A stretch of DNA of 64,000 nucleotides from Grifola frondosa (lineage: Eukaryota > Basidiomycota > Agaricomycetes > Polyporales > Grifolaceae). Under the pieces are notes generated by a model that was not told the DNA's origin, did not search any database, and was given only the letters and a program-made list of their open reading frames with translations. Every line of letters begins with the position of its first letter. Within the stretch, counting starts at the first letter, position 1. Of this stretch, positions 35,613-46,976 are shown in pieces. The position numbers were made by a program, and so were the translations under genes. Where the stretch lies: NCBI GenBank assembly GCA_001683735.1, contig LUGG01000011.1:1116001-1180000 (forward strand), in the 5' to 3' direction.

Positions 35613-37793
35613 CTACACTGATACATTCGTGATGAAGTGCAAATTGTCTCGATATCCCAAAAGTGTCTCTTGGGCCTCAAGCTTCACCTTCATCAGCTCA
35701 TTCTTCCGCAGGATCATCTCATCCAAGAAGAAATTACACTTAACGGCCCCCATCTCCTGGATAATAGCATGGTATCCACCGAGGATGATAGCATGGTATC
35801 CACCGAGCCAGACATTCGTCTGTTCTGTGATCGAGGAATTGAAAAACCAAGAGCCATCCTCCGCAATAAGCTCTGGGTAGTTGTATGGGTTACAGTGAAT
35901 GGAACAGGCCTCATCGGATTGCTTGTGCTTGCACTGCCAGTGGAAAACATCCACTGGTAAGCCTATCTCCTTGTAAAGGGTCTTTCCGCTTGCTCTCGAG
36001 TGCTTGAACAGACCACAGTTGTTGTCGTAGAATGCATATCGAGGCATGGAGCCAGGGATGAGAAACTTCTTGGAAAGCATATCCTAAAGAGCCATGTCAG
36101 CACAAGAAGCTAGCAAGACAATATTCTTACATGAACCTGTGGTGTCATCTCTGAACCATAGAAGGTCTCCCTCACAACAATAATGTCACACGGACGCACA
36201 ATGATTTGCTCGTTGTGTGTCCAGCGATGACCGAATCATGCACGAATGTGACGGCTACCAGAATCTGCCTTCTCTGCACATGCCGGATCATCATCCAGTG
36301 TCTCGCCTTCTGTAGTTTCATCAACAGGTGCATTTGGTGCTATAGCATCAGTGGGATGAGTAACCTGTGCACGCTGAAGACGGCTCCGAAGTTGGAACAT
36401 AGCTCCACCTGATGATCGAGCCTTGTGATTTGACTCCAGAGCACGATGAGATGCAAGCGCACAGGTTCGAAAACCCACACAGCACCTGTTTCTGCAGTTC
36501 TCCACCACACAGATATTCATTTCGTCTTGGTGATGGAGACAAAACTGATCCTGTGTTGAGGCAAGAGCACCTGTACAGTGGTGAACACCACAACAGGGAC
36601 GACCCATCTTGATGCCATCTGTAATCACAGCATCGGCATAACCTAGACATACAATGTCAGCTGCGTGAGAGTGCCATTAGGGTAGCAGAATCGGATGCGC
36701 ACGTGTAACTCCATCATCATCCTCAAATCATCGAAAGCACTTGTTGCACCAGTGAGCATACTCTGGCTGGCCTGATTGATGAATATGTTCATTGCGCACT
36801 TGCATCGCGTCCACAAAGTGATCCCTTTGATCCCCAGTATGAGGAACCTGCAAGACATAATGACGAGAGGCTGCATCCTTAAGCAAAGCATGAAGCACGA
36901 AGCCATCCCAGACATGTTCGGTGCAGAGTTTATAACGAGCAAGATCATGATGAATGTCGTCTAGCTTGGAGAAGGCCTGATGATAGACATGAGCTGTGTT
37001 GGTTGCGGAGGTCCACGAGAGTAGGGATAATGTCGAGAAAAGATTGAGAACATGCCACTCGATGTAGTGGTGCTCGTTGACTTGAACCATCTCGGGCAGA
37101 CCACTGTAATATGTGCAAATTCCGGTATGAACAGCATAGTTGTGATGATAGGTGGTTTGACATGCTGTTGCAAACCATTGATTAGCAGGCTACTATTGCA
37201 CATGAGGAGACACACATAGAGCATACAGTAGCAGTATAATGAGATTGCATAAGCATCGCATACACCTTCATCCATTGTGAATAAAACAACCTTCTTCAGT
37301 TCATCCTTGTGACGTAGGAGCTGCTACTTGTTGCAGTATGCATGGTCACAAATGTGAATGGCGGGATAAAGCATGCGGCCACCTGAAATTGAGGGCTATA
37401 TGAGTAGAAAGTGCAGGGCCCATAAATTGACTAACAAAGTTGAAAATCTATTGCTATTTGATCATGCATATGAGGAGATGCATCAACCTCCAGCAATGAC
37501 TCGCCATCCAACCAGACGAGAATGTTGAACGTATCCCAGAGCCCATCAATATATTGCAGTGGAAGGCCCAGCCGCTGGGCAAGGAACATGCAGATATTGT
37601 CAGGAAGCACAGCAGGTATGTGGTTTGCATCCCATGATGGCGTCTGGGAGTGAAGGATGCGAGGTTTCAGAGCAGATGCAAGACGGATAAACTTGATAGC
37701 AGTTGAGAGGTCAATGTGGTCAGATAGCCCCAGAGTCTCCGTCATGTGAGTATAAATTGAGGTGAATGAGAAAGGATTAAGTTTCGTCGCCAT
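35613..37793 (-). pseudogene. KDZ-transposon-associated CxC5/CxC6 protein, several stops
   Basis: The pattern is that of the CxC5/CxC6 cysteine-cluster proteins that accompany KDZ transposases in basidiomycetes. Leftward from ATG 37793 are the CxC5 part (LPDNICMFLAQRLGLPLQYI), CDHAYCNK, CQTTYHHNYAVH with TYYSGLPEMVQVNEHHYIE, ISWTSAT-like SWTSATNTAHVYHQAF, the CxC6 part (VITDGIKMGRPCCGVHHC), and a C-terminal part (PRYAFYDNNCGLF, LPVDVFHWQCKHKQSDEACS, WFFNSSITEQTNVWLGGYHA). Splicing across 37195-37120 is needed to join SLYCY to SCQTTYHHN. In-frame stops lie at 37324-37326 (TAG), 36728-36730 (TGA after CFR) and 36236-36238 (TGA, HIRA-stop-FGHRWTHNEQ). The family has Arg at the last site, so CGA to TGA fits. 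A 24-bp duplication lies near the C-terminus. Confidence 0.82.
35766..35813. repeat. 24-bp tandem duplication inside the CxC gene
   Basis: The word AGCATGGTATCCACCGAG occurs at 35766 and again at 35790, a 24-bp period, duplicating eight residues (LGGYHAII) in frame on the minus strand. It lies in the conserved WxGGYH region where family members have one copy. Confidence 0.75.
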
Positions 37794-38006
37794 GTTAGAT
37801 GCGAAGAGATAAATGCCAATAAATGACAAATGGACTCAAACTCGATCTGTTGAGATGTGGCTGACAGGATCAATCATTCGTACGATCTGGGTCTGGACTA
37901 TATTCCTCCCCTGTTATACGCAGGTGAGAGACGGAGTAAGAACGCAAGCGCAGCAGTGAGCCGGTGAACTAAATGACGAGAAGGTCAGCATTTGCACACG
38001 AAGCGC

Positions 38007-40197
38007 CTATCGAAAATCCGCCTCACCAACTTCCTCGCTCTGCACTTCCTTCCCGAGCGCCTCCAGCACCGCGCTCACGAGCTCCACTTCCCACTCCTCG
38101 TCTTCCTCCACGCGCACGCCCGCCGCGGCGTCCGAGCCCCGGATCTTGTCCACCCTACTCCGCTGTAGGCACGCCGCAACGTTGAACGCGACGCTCGCCG
38201 CCGCAGTACGTACCGCTGCATCCCCATGTAGGAGTGCCGCCACGAGCACCTTCGTCGTCGCCGCGCGCAGTCCCCGTTCCGCGCCACTGGAAAGCAAACG
38301 CTGCGCTAGCGCGGGGCTCGCGAACGCGTTCGCGACCATCCTCAGCACCGTCAGGATGTAATTGCGTCCGCTCGAGTCGCGCTCATCCAACGTGCGTACC
38401 ACCTTCTCGAGCAAGTCCGACACGGGGTCCGCGATCCCCACCGCGGGCGATGGTGCGTTCGCGCACCACCTCCCGATGACCTCGTCGAGCAGCGCCAAGC
38501 GCCACATGTCGACCAGCGGGAAGAGCTGGGCGGGGCTCAGCGCACCCACGAGAGTCCGCGTAGCGTCCGCCCAGTCTGCGAGTAGATGCGGGCTTGCTAT
38601 GATCGACTTGCTCACCCCGGCAGGAGCTCCCTTGGGAGGGAAGCGGGACTTGAGGTACGAAACCACCGGGGTGGAAAGGGTCTGCCTGGCGAATTGTATG
38701 TCCGGAGAGGCGGGGATGGCATCCACGAATGAGAGCAACTTAGTCAGAACGGTATCGAGGTTCGGGACTTGGGTAAACAGGATGGGGTTCATGGAAAGAG
38801 ATTCTACTGCTGGGAGAGCGAGTGAAGTGTGCGGGTGTGCTGATGAACACCGAGTCAGACAGTTTGGATCATTAAAATGCGAAGAGAACATACGCGGGAA
38901 GGCCTGGAAAAGTAGAAGGTCGACTTGTGAGCGCAATTCAGCGGAGTTCGCGCCTTTGAGCTCATGTGTCTATAATGCGACATGCGTTGTGAGTATCGAT
39001 GTATGGACGCCAGGAAATCGTACGTGAACCTTCTTGCCATCCAGGAAGAACAGGAATGTCGGCGTCACCCTGACGCCCCATTCTGCACCCACCTGGCCAC
39101 CAAGTCCCACGCCCATATCTACCTTCACGAACGCCGTGCCAGTGGCCTGGCCACTGCCATTTCCGTGCGTCTTCTGGTGTGCGAGATCTTCAAATAACGG
39201 AGCGATCATTCGACATGGCGGGCAGGTCGCGGACGTGAAGAAGGCTATCAGCGCACGATGTGTCCGTAGTAACGCGTGCATCGATGAGGGGTTGGTGCAC
39301 ATGTGGATGGGGGCAGCAAGAGTCGAGGTCCCCGGTGTGGACGGAGCGGGAGCGGGAGCGGTTTGGGCCGAGGCGGAAGACATCGCGTGCGAGGCAACAG
39401 CTTGGACGAGCGCAGCCGCAATATCCTGATCCGGTGCAGCAGCTACTGGACTGGTGACAGGCTGTGGAAGTGGCGCCGGGGTTGGAACGGGACGACTGAA
39501 CATGGCGTCGATAGTTGGTCTGAGTGCAGCACCGAAAGGCGTGGACAGAAAGTCAGAAGGAAGATCTGGCGCGAATTGTAAGCGCCTGCGAGGGGTTATG
39601 TGGATTGAAACTGCACACCTTTGATCCAGGATGGAATCGCGTTGCCGGTGAGGAAACCGACGCAGTCATTAGTAAAGGAATTACAGTTCCAATCTGATGA
39701 TATCATATTGAGCACCAAGCGCTATTACGAGGAGAGAATGTACCTAGAAGGTGGTACTGAGACAGATATGTCGGTCGACTTATGGACACAAGAATGAGAT
39801 CGAATTCTTACTTTGTCGGCTGTATAATGTTCCCGCATTTCTGTTAGATATTCTTGAAATGTCTCTTCGTCTATGGCGGTATCTCCCATATCCAGCATTT
39901 GGAGAGGTTGCCCATGCTGGGATAAGTTGAGATTGCGTCATACAGCGACAAGTATGCACGCACGTGAGACTGTCCTGGTTTGGTCGTGCAGATGCCCTGA
40001 CCATAGAATATCTCTTGGCCGAACACCACAACAGACGTGTGCCTGTGCGCAGAGAGATCAGATATCATGTCCACCAGCATAGAAGGGACGTCGACACACC
40101 AGATACCGTTGATTTGTCTACCAGTGAGCTGTAGGGATAGCTGTTGTGCTAAGCCATTGCTGAGATCATATACATAGAGTTGTACTTTGTTGGACAT
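38007..40197 (-). CDS. PPPDE (DeSI-type) peptidase-thioredoxin-PUL fusion
   Basis: Seven exons (40197-40100, 40042-39964, 39916-39812, 39721-39619, 39565-39030, 38969-38894, 38809-38007) sum to 1,800 nt and 599 aa in frame. Residues 1 to about 130 form a PPPDE/DeSI papain-like peptidase. The catalytic His is in GIWHTSVVVFGQEIFYG (His34) and the Cys in WNCNSFTNDCVGFLTG (Cys107). Around 225-320 is a thioredoxin domain with an active-site CPPC (about 242-245) and the cis-Pro loop VRVTPTFLFF. The C-terminal about 260 residues are an Armadillo-like PUL domain (TVLRMVANAFASP, AALLHGDAAVRTAAASVAFN), which in PLAA/Doa1 binds Cdc48/p97. The combination suggests a redox-linked deubiquitinase or deSUMOylase acting with Cdc48; this role is inferred. 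The acceptor of exon 4 is the least certain boundary. Confidence 0.9.
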
Positions 40198-41194
40198 TTA
40201 CTTCTGTGAAAGCCGCAGAGTGAGTAGAGAGCGATAATAACTAACTAACGAAGGCAACAGGCAGTGGAAGCTTACGCGTGACGCGTACAGGGATACTCGA
40301 AATCACGTGGAGCATTCGCTCTTATGAGATCCTCCGATTCTATCGGACAAAACGATTGCGCTCAGCGCTGGCCGAGCACGACCACCTGTGGTGTCAATTG
40401 ATTCCATTCAAATCTCACGACGGTAGCCAATTGTCCGGACATACCCCAACTTGATAATTATGCTATTCAACGGCGTTTATGTGCTCGATGTCGGAAGCTT
40501 TTAGGACGCCACATCGCCACTTCCCAGTGCCACACTGAGGCGCGTCGCGTCACACATTTAGCGCTCGTTGCCGTGAATCATTAGCCGTGAAAGTTGACGC
40601 GTCGGGCCACACGAACAAACCTCCGAGGACGTTCTCGCTTCTCTTCATCTTACTTGTTATATATTAGACTTAGTGCTCATCACTGCAAATATGTACCGTC
40701 GTCCTCCCAGATTGAGCATACCCGATAATTGTTTGCCTCGAAGTTCTGGACCTAGTCTGCGGCGACCACGACGGAATACAGCTTATTCGCGTGATGAGTA
40801 GTACAAGATTGCGCCGTATTGCTAAATTTGCTTCCGGCAAGTACGGGAGTAGGATCGTATTCCAATGTCACATACGCTTTCCAGCGCAATACAAACATCG
40901 TATGTACGCATGTGTGTTGTTACACTATCTACATAAGTGCAAAAGGAGTACAAGATATAAAGAAAATTCGTGACCAAAACCCCAATGTTAGGCACAGAAT
41001 ACTTTAAGTACATGCCCGCGATCACTGCTAGCATCAGTCATAAAACACCATATGATGAAGTGCATTCACAGAAAAGGAGGACCAGCGCACAGCTCAGGTT
41101 AACATTATGCAGGACAAAGTTGTTCAGTGTCTTCCGCGGAGACCAGGGATTCGAAATCAGGTGTCGATGATTCTACACAACGCATCAGCAGCCA
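40198..41194. other. Intergenic
   Basis: The promoter side of the PPPDE-TRX-PUL gene (40198-40330) is followed by about 850 bp without a supported gene. A plus-strand ORF of about 60 codons from 40791 has no motif. No repeat or RNA gene was seen. Confidence 0.45.
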
Positions 41195-42030
41195 TCAATA
41201 CGTCAAGAAGAGACAGAGCTCACCAACACCTGGCCATGAGTCTTCGTCAGGACTGGCGTTCTCTGCGTTCGGTCGAGTACGCTTCCAGTAGCACATATAC
41301 ACATCGACGGTTGTCTCTCCATCGTCGGGGTCGAAGGTGACATATCCTCCCGTCTCGGGGGCATGGAAGGGAGGTTCAAAGGTAGCGGGATGAACGTCTG
41401 AAGCAGGCACCACGATGTGCGAGCCTGAGGGCATACGACAAATTAACGCTGCCCGATGAATTATGACGGTAATTCGATGCTTACGTTCGGTCAGGGCAAT
41501 CCGAGCGCCGTCGCTTGGACAGTTGAGGTAGACTTTCCCGGGTCCTGTGATTGGCCCCACGTACAGGAATGCCAAATAATCCGCGCCTTCATGACGAGGG
41601 TCACCACTTCGTTGCTCCTCGCGCTCCCTGCAAAACATCTCCCAGTCTACAGACGTAACAGCGTTCCTCAATTCGGGCCTCGTGTAAATGTAATCGTGTG
41701 CGACCTGGTCCAGGGATTCGAGCAACACCGTCGGGACATCCAAGGTCTGCTCGTGCAGCGCGACATCAATGCTACCCAGGTACCAATAATTGCTTATGAG
41801 GATGATGCTGTCCTGCGTGTCACCTGCTGCATGAGTAAGGAGTCGTTGTGTAACATACATAACACTTACCTCGTCCTCCTCAGCCTGCGTTGCTCTTGGA
41901 TTTCTGGCCGCTTGTCGAGCCTTTGTCTCTCGCCTTTGTTTCGCCCGGCTTTTTTTGACGTACTTTTTCTTGCTCTATCATATAGTGAAGGCGCGAATCG
42001 GCTGCATCCAGCCCGAAGTATACGCACCAT
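41195..42030 (-). CDS. Hypothetical two-exon protein
   Basis: Exon 1 (42030-41870) starts at ATG and encodes a strongly basic, Arg/Gln-rich 53 residues (for example KAGRNKGERQRLDKRPEIQE). It ends at a good donor, GTAAGT. A 77-nt intron leads to exon 2 (41792-41195), which reads SNYWYLGSIDVALHEQ and later EGADYLAFLYVGPITGPGKV and TGGYVTFDPDDGETTVDVYM, to a TGA at 41195. The product is about 253 aa. The basic head could be nuclear or mitochondrial; the body has no motif I know. Further introns inside exon 2 cannot be excluded. Confidence 0.5.
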
Positions 42031-42613
42031 CGATACCTAAAACTGTTTGGCTACAGACAATAGCAATATGAACGATTAGTTTGAAAGAAGTACCACAAAG
42101 GCACAGGCAAGTAGAGATGCGCTAGTGCCACTCGTAGCACATGTACCACTGCGGATCACCATCGATGATCGATCAGTAAACCCCGCCATGTCGACCGCAT
42201 TCAGTGCGTAAGCAACCTCTAGAAGTAGTTCTTCAGCAGTGCAGGCTAGTACAGGTGTACTCACGACCAGTCGAACCAGTGCAAGACATTCGTCGGACTT
42301 GACTGGCACACAGAAGAGATTGCAGATCTAAGACTCTTCGTTGACAACCACTAAACTCCATCAGCAACTACATTCGTACATATCCGCGCTCTCCTAGATA
42401 GGCATCCCCCGCATCTCACCATAAATAAATAAGATCCCTTACTCTCCGTGCCTGTGGGGAAATACTTGTCTGAGCCCTGGTATGCCTGTCCTAGTACCTG
42501 GTATACGACCGGCCGGTCGAGCGCACGCTCACGCACGCGAGTATCCCGAACCGCCCTTCCTGGAAAAAGGAAAAACTCAGCATGTGGCTTGGCATTGTGA
42601 AGACGATGTCCGC
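42031..42613. other. Intergenic
   Basis: Small frames on both strands (60-90 codons) lack motifs. The right part is the 3' flank of the DUF6534 gene. Confidence 0.4.
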
Positions 42614-45016
42614 TCACCCGCCGATCTCGAGTACGCCGGGGGCAGCTTTGCCGCTCTGCGATCGCCCTCAGAGTCAGCCATTATCCACTGAGTCCGTGGT
42701 AACAACTCACCTCGTCGTCGTAGCCAACATCGCCCCGAGATGCCACGGTATCAAGCTCAATCGTCATCGCATTACCAGTCTACCGTCAGACCACAGGAGC
42801 AATCATGGTAGCAATCGCCACACAATCACCCAACGATCACGAACAAAACGAGGACAGGACCCATCAGAAAGAGAAGAAAAGAAGAAAGGCACAAGACATA
42901 GCACGCACCTTCGTGTCGGTGTGCACATTGAACTGCACGCTGCGTGAAGTATCGCGACCGGTCTGACCGGACGCACTCGTCGACCCGCCACTCTTGCTTG
43001 CGTTCTGGTTCAGGCTCTCCTCTTCGTTAATTCCGCGTCCGTGGTGAGTGTGGCGGAAATTCAGCCTGAAGTACAGAATCAGGACGTGTTATATGTACGA
43101 GAATGAGCGTGGACGGACGTAGCAAGCAAGCTGTTGACGTAGACTATCGATAATTGTCAGTGCCGTTACTGTTGCATGGATATGATAGATAGACACGCCT
43201 TTGCTGTTTATGAAATGGAAGAGAACCCAGACTTGCTGCGAGGGCATCGTCACGAACTATAGAGAAGGCATGCATGAGCCAAAAATGTTACAAGCAGTCA
43301 AGACGCAGTACGCACAGTGATCAAGGTGACCAGCTGGATCACACTAAGGACGTCGAAGATATTAACCCAATGCAGTGACAGATGAGATCGAATCAACTAA
43401 CGTGAAGCATGTACCGCGGTTGAAAAAGTTGATAACCATGCGATCGTACAATCCCTTAGGCCTGACATGTCGTGAGCTACCATACTCTACATGATATTGG
43501 GCATCGTGGACCGACTTACTGAAGCATGCCGGGGTTGCGCTCAGGCTGCATGTAATAGAATAGGCCGGCCATAATGATGAGGTTGCACAACACAGCAGTT
43601 CCAGAACCCACGCCCATGATGACCTGGAGCGTACGGAATCAACGTCAGCGGAACAATCGCGGCACAACAGTTCATTTTGATTGATGTAGGAGAAGCGCGA
43701 AGCACGATAGATCGTGTATTTCGAACTCACCTTGAGAGTGTCCGTGATCATGTTATAGAAGAAGGATTGTTGGGATCTGTCAAAGTGTGTGAAGTCAGCA
43801 AAGCACAGAGATGCGGATAATGGTGTTTTATACATCATTGCGGCTCCCGCTGATGGATAGATGAATGGCAAGCATGAGCATATTCCCATTTCCACAGTGG
43901 TACAGAACACACACCTACACCAAGAGCTGACAGAAAGAGGTCAAAATGAGCCACATCAATCTTACATCTCCGACAAATACTCACCGAACGAACCCAACGC
44001 AATGAGAGCCTACATGCCACATTAGTAGTTGCGGAGCCCAAAAGAACAATACCCACGATCAAGCCAGGAATTGCGGGATTCTTGCTATTCACTAGACAAA
44101 TGATACCTTAGCAAGCTCGACAATCAGCAGAGATCAAGCTTGTTACCTGTCCAGATGCGACTGGCATAGAATCTGTCATGTAGATCAGCCGTGAGTTCTC
44201 CAAAGAGAAATGAAGGCACCCCACAGTTGCACCAATAGCACAGCGAATGCCTACAAATAATGCCCATGAGTCACAGGCTGTATAGACAAGCCGGACAAAC
44301 GTACTGCAAGCGCAACTTCAGCCTTCGTCAAGCGTTCGTTAGTCATTGAAGGTAATGAGGATATTTACTACACTTACAACAAACGTTCTAGGGATTGATC
44401 ATCAGCATCTGATCATTTGGTGTCCAAAAAAAACAAGACATTACTTTGTGATATCGAGAATGTCGAAGGAGGCCATGAAGCTGGTGATCAGATAGTAGTA
44501 CAAGCTGAAGGCAGATCGGCCGTTCAGCGGTTACGGTCGACCGTAGAGATGAGTGGCCGGACTCACGTATGAGATACTATAAAGCAAATTGTGAGACAGG
44601 ATTATAACAAGAAGGGTTAATCCTATACTTACGAAGCGTTGTCGTCGCCGTATCCACCGCCCTTGAGGCCAATACCATTAGCATACTATGCGCGCACACA
44701 GGGAGTGATCGGACTGCATACCATAACAGACCGACCTGAATAGAGACGCATTAGCAGTTAAATCATAATCAATAGAAGTTCGAACATACCGCATACTTGG
44801 ACCCGGTATGGTCTGAGGGGAAACGAGTGAAGTAGATGTATGTCTCTGGAAGCAAGTTCTTGCAACTATGTTAATTCAGAGGAGTGATAGTGACATACGG
44901 AAGAAGGTCAGGCCATAGAGGGTGACCGCAAAGATGAAGCCAATCAAGAGCACTCCGAAGGTCTTCGTAAGCTCGGACAGAGGAGCAGGAGGGGGAAACA
45001 GCGGCACTGAGCTCAT
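42614..45016 (-). CDS. DUF6534 seven-helix membrane protein, exon-rich
   Basis: The Agaricomycete DUF6534 pattern is clear: SELTKTFGVLLIGFIFAVTL (helix 1), QTYIYFTRFPSDHTGSKYA, AVDTATTTL, SHTLYYYLITSFMASFDILD, AEVALAAFAVLLVQLFYASR, then IPGLIVGIVLLGSATTNVAC, GSGTAVLCNLIIMAGLFYYM, YDRMVINFFNRG, FVTMPSQQVWVLFHFI and VYVNSLLAT-LNFRHTHHGRG, ending in a polar cytosolic tail. The first ten exons (45016-44899, 44845-44790, 44735-44722, 44685-44633, 44576-44567, 44504-44445, 44387-44378, 44322-44305 and on) keep phase. Four are only 10, 14, 10 and 18 nt long. Later exon borders near 43950-43740 are not fully resolved. The family is widespread and of unknown function; a sensory or transport role at a membrane is guesswork. 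The start is ATG 45016 (MSSVPLF); the ORF extends upstream but only as Pro/Ser-rich sequence. The last exon ends at TGA 42616-42614. Confidence 0.8.
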
Positions 45017-45291
45017 GAAGGGCGTGCTTGGGTGGGAGATGATGGGGGAGCGGATGAAGAGAGGGTTGGGAGGGAGAGGGATATATGGAGGGGAAGGTAT
45101 CAAAGAAGGCTGATGTTACGGGGCACTGCCCGCAAAATCCATGTCCGAGTCTTTCGAGAGTGGCTGATACGCGACCTGATCAATGATCTAAGTCTTCATT
45201 TACTCGTGACCCTAATCTATGTTTCGTAAATATTTTTGCCGTTAACCGCTAGCTCCAATTAATATCTTTCGCTACCGCCAAGCTACTCCTC
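45017..45291. promoter_or_regulatory. Divergent promoter region, DUF6534 / CDC123
   Basis: Only 275 bp separate the two start codons on opposite strands, so both promoters must lie here. The DUF6534 side is purine-rich (about 45040-45110). The CDC123 side is AT-rich (about 45215-45275, including AATTAATATC). No individual site is assigned. Confidence 0.5.
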
Positions 45292-46976
45292 ATGCCGTCT
45301 CCAGTCACCGTCCCCCGTCCTCTTTCCCTCCCTGACGCAACAGTCTTTGCTAGCATTCCAGTTTTCTTCTTGGTATCCCCGGTTCGCCGGTCTCAGCATC
45401 AAATCTACAGTCATCCGTCCTTTGAGCCAAGAATTTCTCGATTATCTGGACTCGGACAGTGTGTTTGTTCCAGAGGGGCAGAGGATATGTCAGTCGCCAC
45501 CACTTGAATCTTAATGTGCCATTTCCATCGACAAGTATCGGCTTATGTGTAGACCTCCCGAGAGCTCCCTCTCAGACGACGAGGACGATGGCGAAGATTC
45601 CGATCAAATGGAAGATGTGCAGAAACGCTTCGCTTTTCCCGACCTGGATTCTAAAATCAGGGAGACTGTCGCTGCTTATGGTGCCGTCTTCCCCAAACTG
45701 AACTTCTCCTCTCCGAGGGTGCGTGTATATCATCCGAAAGACCATGGCATGCCTGTACAGAGACCCGACCGCATTTCATCATATTGTGCCCGAGAGCTGT
45801 CAAAACTTACCAGATCCTCGTTCCTTTGCTGCTTGTCCAAGTGTGTTATTTTAGTCAAGGTATCCCAGGGCCATCTGGACTAGAGAATGAACACTTTGAG
45901 TTATTTCCGCCTGTCTCACTAAATCTGCGCCGACCATTTTCTCTATCACTGTGTCTGTCTCGTCGACAACCTGGCAACTCTTTCGACTTTCTTGACCTTC
46001 ATTTGCTGTATTGACACCTGCAGAACTCCCGTTTCGAGTCTATTTGAATTTGTTGTATGCTAGGTGAGGTCCGACATATTCTCCCGCAATAGTGTCATCC
46101 TCCGTGCAGGCATGTTAGGGTTGCAAGCGGCATTCTTGCGCGAAGACTGACAGTAGGATCCAGGACGCGGCATGGATGCTGCCAGCGTCATCACCGCTAA
46201 AGTGCACGTCTCCCGCAGATGTCTACCTCCTCCTTAAATCCTCTGATTTCATCCAACATGACCTCTCACCCGCGCATGTTTTGAGGGCTGCGAGCCACCG
46301 CCGGATAGTTCCGCACCATCTGCGTACCAGCTTGAGCTCGTATTGCGCAAATGGTACCCCGTCGACCGTAGCAGAGAGTTACGCTGTTTCGTACGACAGG
46401 AGGTGCTCGTAGGTGCGTTTGCTCCTGATAGACTTTTGATAACCCCAACAATATTGGGTTCAGGCATCTCACAGCGCGATCCGAACTACTACGATTTCTG
46501 GAATGAACCAGATACTCAGAGCAAGGTGATCGAAGCCGTTACGGCATTCTGGGAGACCAAAATAAAAGGGAAATGGGAGGTGACCAACGGCGACTGTATG
46601 TTCTAAGCACTTCATGGCAAATCACGTCTCTAATCGAGCGGATCTTCGTGACAGACACGTTTGATTTCCTTCTCACGCGGGACCTTTCGCGCGGGCATAT
46701 CCTCGACTTCAACCCGTACGCACCGCGCACAGACCCACTGCTCTTCACGTACGAAGAGCTCCTCGCGCTGCTCGCCGCACGGACGGGCGGGGAACCTCCT
46801 GAGCTCCGCGTCGTCGATTCGCCCAACCACCCCGCGGCGACACGGAATGCTCCCATGCACCAGCACAACATGCTTCCTATCGAGGCGCTCGCGATGAGCA
46901 GCGGACGTGACGTACAAGAGTTTCAGGGCTGTGGCAGGAGGAGATACGCAGGTCGGTGGAAGATGAGGGCGTGTAA
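45292..46976 (+). CDS. CDC123: CDC123 (D123 family eIF2 assembly chaperone), four frame breaks
   Basis: D123 proteins bind eIF2-gamma and promote assembly of the eIF2 complex in the cytosol. Exons 45292-45488, 45553-45718, 46164-46412, 46464-46595 and 46655-46976 give [30 protein letters not shown], a [12 protein letters not shown] acidic loop, [46 protein letters not shown] and the ATP-grasp-like [20 protein letters not shown] then [13 protein letters not shown]. The motifs fall in different frames at four homopolymers: an extra C at about 45331, a missing G at 45475-45478, a missing T at 46279-46282 and a missing G at 46926-46928. Correcting these gives 356 codons including stop. Intron 2 (45719-46163) is 445 nt, far longer than any other here. 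The gene is essential in yeast, so sequence error is likelier than loss. Confidence 0.9.

Noticed and set aside
39685..39700. Possible one-base insertion before WNCNSF in the PPPDE gene (YDII visible in the next frame)
   Set aside because: The seven-exon model already sums to 1,800 nt in a continuous frame using the acceptor at 39722, so no frame break needs to be invoked.
43835..44070. Homopolymer break suspected between LLVQLWG and FYASRIW in DUF6534
   Set aside because: Using the donor inside CAACT|GTGGGG restores phase and gives VQLFYASRIW without any indel.
46539..46917. Long antisense ORFs over CDC123 exon 5
   Set aside because: They are shadows of a GC-rich coding exon whose sense frame has the D123 motifs.
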